From NCBI GenBank assembly GCA_964019695.1, contig OZ026520.1, positions 31,344,120-31,408,119 of the forward strand: a stretch of DNA of 64,000 nucleotides, read 5' to 3'. Each line of letters starts with the position of its first letter. Positions within the stretch are counted from its first letter, which is position 1. The notes beneath the pieces are model-generated. The model saw nothing but the letters and a program-made list of their open reading frames with translations, was not told where the DNA came from and made no database searches. The DNA is from Loripinus fragilis. Lineage: Eukaryota; Mollusca; Bivalvia; Lucinida; Lucinidae. Positions 57,145 to 64,000 of this stretch are shown here, piece by piece. Both the position numbers and the translations under genes were made by a program.

Positions 57145-58680
57145 GAGGGAAGGCTCTCCTTACTTTGCATGTAATGACCGAAATGCATTTTTTACAGAAA
57201 AACCTAAAAAATATCATGCATGGTCGTGTCAAAATGTATGTGATGCGCTGACCTTTTTGTTGGACAACATTTTTATTCGATTTGGCACCAATCTGTATAG
57301 ACAAGTAGTTGGGATTCCTATGGGCACTAATTGTGCTCCCCTGGTTGCAGATTTATTCCTGTTTTGTTATGAGAGGGACTTTATGATGTCACTTTCTGAT
57401 GATAAGCAGGCTGATGTCATGATCGTTTAACACTACATCCAGATATTTGGACGATATTTTGAATATTAATAATGTTTATTTTGACAATATGGTTAGTCAA
57501 ATATACCCTTCAGAGCTCCAACTAAATAAAGCTAATACCTCTGATACCGAAGCCGCATTTTTAGACTTGCATTTGTCAATTTCTAATGATATTGTTTCTA
57601 CCAAAATTTATGATAAACGTGACGACTTTGATTTTGAAATTGTCAATTTCCCATTTTTAGATGGTGATGTTCTTTGTTCTACATCCTATGGAGTCAATAT
57701 TTCTCAACTCATTAGTTTTGCTAGAGCATCTAGCATTGTTGCTGACTTCAACACTTGTAATAAATTGTTAACTCAGAAACTTCTTAAACAAGGCTATCGG
57801 TATCATAAACTTCACAATTATTTTCAAAATTTTACAGACGATACTATGATTTGATTTCTAAATTCCAAGTTGGACTTAAATTCTCTTTTGCGCCAAGGAC
57901 TTTCGGAACCTGATTTCTATGGTGACTTGGTGTATAAGTTGAAGAAGATTGTTGGCTCTAATAATTTTTCAGCGCAGTTCATTAAAATAATTTCCCTTTA
58001 TAATAAGATTGGCTATAACATTAATGTATTGCAACAGACTGCATGCTTGGTGGTCAACCAAATCACGGTTGGCAACTTTGCTTTCCTCTTTAATTACACG
58101 CCGGTGGGCCGGACTTCAAACTCTATGATGGTTCCGACTTAAAGACTTATCTATTGATGAGATGGTAGGGACCTGATGCTTTGGCTGTTTGTCCGGCCCT
58201 CCGGGGTTTACCTGTTGGATTTCTTTTGCTCCGGTATTCAGTTTTATTTACTGTTGAGTCCTTATCTTTGCTTTATATCCTTGTTATATGTTGATTTACA
58301 TGTTTTAGGAGATGATGCATTGATAAGTTAGAGGTCTTTCATGCAAACCAAATATCTAGGTGTCTTGATCCACATCTGAATTAAGGGTGAGTTTGGCGCG
58401 ACGTTTAACTGGTTTAAGCCCTCCAGTAAAATATTTTACTGACCGTTCCAAGGCGGTACTTCTTTTGTGGATCTTTTATGTTTTTGTTCTGTCTTATGTT
58501 TGCTATGTCTTTGTGCGCGTCTGTTTATATGTGCCTTGTGGTCACCTGCTGGGAAAGGGCTGACCTCTTGGCTCTCGTTTGTGGTGTCTAACTGTGAGTT
58601 TGTAACTTTCCCATTGGTATCCTGGGCCCGGTGTGGTACTTGATTGTATCGACTCCTGATCTTTGCAACCTTACTTACTT
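57145..58680 (+). mobile_element. Penelope-like element, 5'-truncated, nested in the large repeat
   Basis: The coding part spans about 57213-58142 and is followed by a 3' untranslated region that ends GTGGTACTTGATTGTATCGA and CTTACTTACTTT. Dispersed copies of this 3' tail lie at 25520, 27875, 53257 and 61721. The surrounding repeat is continuous across the insertion when compared with its reverse copy at 63005-63130. The exact 5' border is uncertain by about 20 bp. Confidence 0.8.
57213..58142 (+). pseudogene. Penelope-like reverse transcriptase, C-terminal half, frameshifted
   Basis: The frame starts with the FLLDN region and VVGIPMGTNCAPLVADLFLF, then DDKQADVM. It shifts just before the catalytic RYLDDIL (about 57440). 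It continues in 57447-57854 (DKRDDFDFEIVN, ISQLISFARAS) and in 57870-58142 (LLRQGLSEPDFYGDLVYKLK) after a stop. The YLDD motif is intact here, unlike the minus-strand copy at 5743-6713. The N-terminal part and any GIY-YIG endonuclease were not seen. At least one frameshift and one stop make it inactive. Confidence 0.85.
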
Positions 58681-59214
58681 TAAAAAATGTTTGTCAGAAG
58701 ACTGGAACAGTATTTTAATTTTTGTGTCAGCAAAAGAATGGTTGCTATGGTTAATGATGAGATACTTTACACCTTTAATAGCAAATGCCAAAAATCTTCA
58801 AAAAGTCATGCTAGTTTCTTTATTCTTAAGATTTCTAAATGATATAAGTATTTTGATTTTAAATGTTACAAAAACAAGAGGTCAAAGGGAAAGCATCATA
58901 TAGCCCATCAAACAGTTTTGATAGTGGCAGCATTTTCAATAAAATCCAACATGAAATTGAGATAAAATGATATTTTTTTTCATGTTTTCACAATATAAGC
59001 CTATGTAAAACATGTGACCCCCAGGATAGGGCCATACTTACCCAATGGGCATCATTTGAACAAACTCAGTAGATGTCCTCTAGTTGATGCTTCATACAAA
59101 ATATCAAGGCTCTAGGCCTTGTGGTTTCAGACTGACTAGAAGATTGTTTGAATGATTTCCCTTCATAAGCCTATGTAAAACGTGTGACAACTGTTCGTCC
59201 GTCGTAATAATTTT

Positions 59215-59745
59215 TTTCCTGCTCTATAACTTGAGAACAGCTCTATAGAATTAAACCAAATTTTGTATGTGCATTGATATTGACATGATCTAAGTTGAGA
59301 TATTTCCTGTCCTTTTTTGCAGATTTGTACAAGAATTTGATTTCACCGAATTTTATATATGCATTTATATTGACAAGATCTAGCTTTGGATTGTTTCACG
59401 TCATTTTTCCAAAATTTGTACCAGAGTTATGGCCCTTGATTTAAGCCAAAAGTTTGTTTCCGCTCAATATCTTGAGAACAAATGGACAGAATTTCACCAA
59501 ATTTTAAATATGCATTGATATTGACAACATCTATCTTGGGATCAGTACACGTCATTTTCTGCAAATTTTTACCAGAGTTATGGCACTTGATTTACGCCAA
59601 AATTTTGTTTCTGCTCAATATCTTGAGAACAAATTGACAGAATTTCATCAAATTTTAAATATGCATTCATATTGACAAAATCTAGTTTATCACAGAGTTA
59701 TGTCCCTTTATTGATGTCAGAATTTGTCCCTGCTCAATGTCTTTA
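59215..59745 (+). repeat. Tandem repeat, about 3.5 units, period about 165 bp
   Basis: CTGCTCAATATCTTGAGAAC, GACAGAATTTCA, AATATGCATTGATATTGACA and CCAGAGTTATGGC recur four times with moderate divergence. Non-coding. Confidence 0.8.
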
Positions 59746-60224
59746 GATTTTCTTGCTTAGTATCTTTAGAACTTGGCCTTTTTATTTTATGAAAACGCTG
59801 CATCGGGGCTACAGCCAGATTCTCTGACAATTCTAGTTTTACTTGAATATACAAGATATTTTTCACACTACATGTTTTCAAACCCTTCTGTACATTTGCT
59901 TGGTTGATAATACTTGACAATAACCATAGGGTTATGTTAACACATCCATGTGCCCTACATAGAAACCCCTTTGTGCCAGTTTTCAAATGCTCGTTCTCTA
60001 GCCAATGAGAGAATAAAACGCTTTAAAAGATACCTGTTTGGGACAAAAATGTAGTACAATTTCGTGTTAATACTTGAAACGTTTTGCATCAGAAGCTGCA
60101 AAAGTGCAGGGCTAGCATTTCCGAATTCTACAGAAGCCACTGCAAGTTAATTGCTACTTGTCACAATTAAGTATTATTGCAGACAACTACGATCTAGCAA
60201 TTTTTCGTCCTGAATAAATACTGA

Positions 60225-60930
60225 GTGAGTTTACAAGAATGAAAATTCTACTAAATAAGTATACAAACCAAAATAAGCATACATACTATAACGTTTCATG
60301 AGGATATCCCAAACTGTTACCAAGTTATGGGGCATACAAGAACTTTTGGAGAAAAGAAAAAAATCAAAAGGGGCATAACTTGAAATCTAATAAAAGGGGG
60401 AACAATGATGCTTGCGCACCACAAATCATCTTAACCTGGTACATAATCCTATTGAATTTCATGACGATATCCAAAAATGTTACTGAGTTATGGGGAGTAC
60501 AAGAATGAAAATTACACAAAATAAGCAAAAAAAAACAACCCAAAACAATAAAAGGGTCATAACTCTGAAAAGAAAAATGAAAAGTAACCATAACTGTACT
60601 GGCATATCGGATTAACCTGATACACATTGCTATATATTTCGTGAAGATATATATTTAATGGTTACTGAGGTATGCTGCGTTCTATTTAAATAATCAAAGG
60701 GGCATTACTCAGAAACTAAGATAGGAGGAACAACCATTCTTGTTCGTGACACATTGTCCTGCTCTAAAACTCATTTGGATAAAGTCACATGATTGTATCC
60801 AAAATGGCTACTGATTTATGGGGTGTATAAAAATTGAAATAATTAAAGGGGCAAACCTTGTAAACTAGAAAATGGAGAACCATTATGTTTGTATGCTACA
60901 CATTGTCTTTAGGTAATACATATTCCTATA
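60225..60930 (+). repeat. Tandem repeat, about four units, period about 175 bp
   Basis: AAAGGGGCATAACTTGAAA, a purine stretch with GGAACAA, ACCTGGTACATA-type sequence, GATATCCAAAATGTTACTGA and TTATGGGG recur in order from about 60300, 60480, 60650 and 60800. Non-coding. Confidence 0.75.
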
Positions 60931-60950
60931 AAACTGCATGTAGATATAAG

Positions 60951-61148
60951 GGAGCGCAGTGGCTCAGTGGTAGAGTGCTTGACTCGAGACCGAAGGGCCG
61001 CGGGTTCGAGCCTCACAGGCGTCACTGCGTTGTGGTCCTTGAGCAAGACACATTTATCCTAGCTTAGTACTGGTTCAACCCAGGAAGACCGTCCCGCATA
61101 ACTGAAAGATTGTTGAGTGGACGTAAAGAATCAAATCAAACAAAATGC
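60951..61148 (+). mobile_element. tRNA-derived SINE, best preserved copy
   Basis: The head GGAGCGCAGTGGCTCAGTGG (A box) and CGCGGGTTCGAGCC (B box) resembles a tRNA. It is followed by GCGTCACTGCGTTGTGGTCC, TTGAGCAAGACACATTTATC, GACCGTCCCGCATAACTG and GTGGACGTAAAGAATCAAA. A reverse copy is at 46264-46440 and a truncated one at 21190-21310; the SINE at 41107 shares the 3' part. Confidence 0.85.
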
Positions 61149-61169
61149 ATGTAGATATCATGTAACAGT

Positions 61170-62530
61170 ACATTGTCTATAATATATAAAGAATATTTTA
61201 TTTGAAGAAAACCATATACATATACAAGGGTTTTTATATGTTGTATAAGTGGGTGGGGGTAACAAGTAACTAAATTTCAGGTCAAGACTGTATAGAATTT
61301 CTATTTCTACCTTTCAAATGTTTACGATAGTAAGTCTGCAATAATGTAGTTTATCTATGACATCTTAAAGTTATGTTAAGTAATATTTAGACCATTTGTT
61401 TTGCAATTCTCTTGTTAAATATAGACACATTTAAGCTTCCATATGAATAAAATGACCCAATTACCATAGCAACCATGCTTTTATCAAGGTTTAACTAAGA
61501 ATGAGAGAGAACAAAATGTCACACATCCATTTGCTCCTCAAATCAATGACATAACATAAATGAAAAAGGTATTTTATATCAAGTTTGCACGACACCGGAG
61601 ATATTTAGTTGTTGATATGGTAACACTATTTTAGATAGTTACCATCACCAGATTGTTAGTTACACCAAAATTTAAGATTTTTTCTGGGCAATTTATTCAT
61701 ATAAATTAGAACTTCCTGTTCTCGTTTGTGGTGTCTAACTTTCTGCTCACTTTTGTGGTGACTTACTGAGTTTGTCACTTTCCCATTGGTATCCTGGGTC
61801 AGGTGTGGTACTTGATTGTATCGATTCCTGATCGTTGCACCCTTACTTACTTTCTTGATGTCATAAAATGTGTTTGGAATGTCCAATTTTAAGAAAATAG
61901 CATTTAATTTTACATTAAATAACAGTGGGTGGGGTACTTTGATCCATAATGTTATATCATTATGAGCATTTAACCGAAAATTTAAAGTATTATTTAGAAT
62001 TGCTACATCATGGTTGTGTGCAATGGCATTTTTTGTGACAGATAATCACTACTTAGATAAAATACAAAAGATAACAATCATCTTGTTCATCTGAAAACAT
62101 CATAATTTTTCTTCAACGGTAATAAACTTTAAATAAAATTTATTTCAAAATAAAAAATATACCGGTCCCAAGTGAAATATAGGTATCAGTCAGCTAATTG
62201 AGATAGAACCGAAATATTAATAGAGAAATTTTTAGAAAAATGATAATGCACCCTTACTTTCTAAGGTTACTTTGAAATTGCCAATTTTTAGTGCAATGAA
62301 AAATCCATAATAGCATATAAAATCCATCATAGCATGCGCTACCATAGAAACGGAAAAGAAACAAAGCCAGTACAAGGCTTAAGTACTTAGTCATGTTTAT
62401 TGTATGAAAGCACAAACATTTGCCACACAGCCTCTTGGGGAGGCTAGTCCAGAATATTTTAATTTTTAACTCAAAATATAGCTAAAAATACTAAAAATTG
62501 AAAATCATGGTTGCCATGGAACTGGTAGTG
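61170..62530 (-). repeat. Large dispersed repeat, reverse copy B
   Basis: In reverse it matches about 55520-56750 of the forward arm (AAGTGGGTGGGGGTAACAAG, GATAGTTACCATCACCAGATTG, AGTGGGTGGGGTACTTTGATC, TGTGTGGCAAATGTTTG-type landmarks). It contains a nested Penelope-like 3' tail at 61721-61853. Confidence 0.85.
61721..61853 (+). repeat. Penelope-like 3' tail, dispersed copy nested in repeat copy B
   Basis: CTCGTTTGTGGTGTCTAACT, GTCACTTTCCCATTGGTATCC and GTGGTACTTGATTGTATCGA up to CTTACTTTCTTGATGTC match 58572-58680. Only the tail is present. Confidence 0.85.
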
Positions 62531-62544
62531 AAAAATCATTTAAC

Positions 62545-64000
62545 CTCAATATCCTGTTGGGGTTTATTGAAAATGCTGTCAGATCCATTATCAAAACTGT
62601 TTGGTGGGCTAGTTGATGCTTTTTTCTGACCTTATGAACAGACATTCTCAGGTGAGCAACCCAAGGCCCTTGGGCCCTCTTGTTTTTTGTAACATTTAAA
62701 ATCAAAATACTAAAATCATTATAGAAACCTTAAGAATAAAAAAACTAGCATGACTTTTTGAAGATTTTTGGCATTTGCTATTAAAGGTGTTAATTATCAA
62801 CATTAACCATGAGTGGAAGCTCACCACAGTTGATCCACAAGAAAGGAGCATCTGGAGATCAGGTGTGAGATCTGCTATGCGTGCAGCTAGCCAGTTACCT
62901 GGAAAGGGGCCCACTGATGTGGAAGGTGCCCCTGCACCTGCACGTTAATAAAAAATCTGATTATGATGATATGATATGATATGAACCATAGCAACCATTC
63001 TTTGGGTGACACAAAAATTAAAATACTGTTCCAGTCTTCTCACAAACATCTTTTAGAAACATCCTCTTTTTTCATTTTTCCGGATCTGCCTTTTTGGGCA
63101 AAATTTCAATTTATTTGTACCTTTTAAATCGATGGGTGGAGTAAATTAGAGCCCGGAAGATGTAGAAAAGCTTATTTTCAATGTCAAACCTATATTTGCA
63201 AGCTCTTAATTCAAAGTGACACAATGTTTAGGGGGTGGGATGGGTTAACATTCTATCCAAAGCAAAATAAAATAATTGTGGAAACATTGAGAATAAAAAA
63301 AAATAATAATTTTGAAGTTTTTTGTGGTTGCTAAGGCATGATCAGGCATAGTTTATCACCAGTTACCATAACAACAATGATGTTTTTGTTATCAACACCA
63401 AATTTTAATTGACCGTATACAATTATCTTTGTAACAGTTCAATTTCTATAATATATAAAATATGTTTTATTTCAAGAAAACTATATACATAAACAAGGGT
63501 TTTCATATGTTGTATAAGTGGGTGGGGTAACAAGTACCTAAATCTAAGGTCAAGACTGGATAGAATTCCCGTTTCTACCCTTTTTATGTTTACGATAGTA
63601 AGTTTGCAATAATGTAGTTTATATATGACATCTTAAAGTTATGTTATGTAATAAATATATCATTTGTTTGGTTATTTTCTAGTTGAACATGGAAACTTTT
63701 TTAGCTTCCATAGGAATAAAATGACCCAAATGCCATGGAAACCATGCTTTTAATGAGGTTTAACTAAGAATGAGAGAGAACAATATGTTACACATCCATT
63801 TGCTCCTCAAATCAATGACATAACATTAATGAAAAAGGTATTTATATCAAGTTATGCATGATAACGGAGTTATATGGTCATTGTTAAGGTAACATTACTT
63901 TGGATAGTTACCATAGCAACCAGATGGTTAGATACACCAAAATTTAAAAAAACAATCCTGGGACATTTATTTTATCAATTAAAACTTCCTGTTGTCATAA
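62545..64000 (-). repeat. Large dispersed repeat, reverse copy A (runs off the window)
   Basis: In reverse it matches the forward arm from about 58960 back to about 56200, without the Penelope-like insertion. Landmarks are ATCAAAACTGTTTGG, AAAATACTGTTCCAGTCTTC, CGATGGGTGGAGTAAATT, GGGGGTGGGATGGGTTAA, GGGTGGGGTAACAAGTACC and TAGTTACCATAGCAACCAG. A LINE 3' end is nested at 62785-62990. Confidence 0.85.
62799..62948 (+). pseudogene. LINE ORF2 C-terminal fragment
   Basis: The + strand frame reads EWKLTTVDPQERSIWRSGVR, SAMRAASQLPGKGPTDVEG and APAPAR, then a stop. It is followed by a short (ATGAT)n tail (about 62960-62985). This resembles the extreme C terminus of a multi-copy non-LTR retrotransposon protein in molluscs; the clade is not determined. 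It is a 5'-truncated insertion of about 200 bp, since the reverse arm continues on both sides. Confidence 0.7.

Larger units (their letters stand above)
55520..58970 (+). repeat. Large dispersed repeat, forward arm (interrupted by a Penelope-like element)
   Basis: Landmarks in order are TTCCATGGCAACCACGATTTTC, GAGGCAATGTGGCAAATG, GTACCCCACCCACT, GTTGCTATGGTAAC, TTGTTACCCCACCCACTTA, CACCCCCTAAACATTGTG and CTCCACCCATCGATTTAAAA. After the insertion at about 57145-58680 come AGACTGGAACAGTATTTTAA and CAAACAGTTTTGATAGTGG. The same landmarks occur in reverse at 61170-62530 and at 62545-64000. It is non-coding apart from the insertion. Confidence 0.85.

Noticed and set aside
60225..60930. CRISPR-like regular repeat
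   Set aside because: The repeats are long, degenerate, without unique spacers, and the genome is eukaryotic; it is an ordinary tandem repeat.
60951..61030. Possible tRNA gene
   Set aside because: Same reason: a tRNA-like head joined to a repeated SINE body with another copy at 46264-46440.

Overview
This is AT-rich animal (metazoan) DNA. Its genes have introns, and no bacterial features such as operons or ribosome binding sites are visible. The repeat content (Penelope-like and CR1/Jockey-like elements, tRNA-derived SINEs, hAT, Tc1 and MITE elements, and dispersed repeats of a type common in molluscs) suggests a mollusc, probably a bivalve. That assignment is inference; nothing in the window names a species.

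The only convincing host gene lies on the + strand between about 19.4 and 35.1 kb. It has three exons of 168, 168 and 174 bp, each coding one complement-control-protein (CCP/sushi) domain and each bounded by phase-1 introns. A last exon (34821-35125) codes a transmembrane helix and a cytoplasmic tail with two tyrosine motifs in ITAM/ITIM-like spacing (YSSL and YATL). The signal-peptide and earlier exons were not found; they may lie left of the window. From the stop codon to about 43.8 kb runs an array of about a dozen decayed copies of the tail-coding segment. The array has been repeatedly split by a Tc1 element, a dispersed hairpin element, a CR1/Jockey-type LINE that itself carries a SINE, a MITE with a 4-bp target duplication, and two SINEs in the same place within two different repeat units.

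Left of the gene, 719-5722 is a cluster of five diverged copies of one roughly 550-bp repeat in inverted arrangement. A decayed Penelope-like reverse transcriptase follows (5743-6713, minus). Then comes a complete, recent LTR retrotransposon at 8799-17582: 2.5-kb near-identical LTRs, a GTCTT target duplication, and a minus-strand gag-protease-integrase-zinc-finger ORF without reverse transcriptase. The first intron of the CCP gene holds a decayed minus-strand ORF family (26.3-22.5 kb) and a 1.17-kb hAT-type element with an 8-bp duplication. The second intron holds a long TA microsatellite, a tandem duplication and a Tc1-derived MITE.

The right third (44-64 kb) is almost entirely repeats: poly-C/G-rich repeat units (45.1-47.25 kb), a zinc-binding ORF split by a MITE (47.2-48.0 kb), a long foldback (49.06-49.2 kb), several degenerate tandem arrays, a second Penelope-like element (57.15-58.68 kb), and a large inverted-repeat family at 55.5-58.97 kb and 61.2-64 kb. 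No rRNA gene, functional tRNA gene or CRISPR array was seen. All identifications come from reading the sequence; no database search was run.
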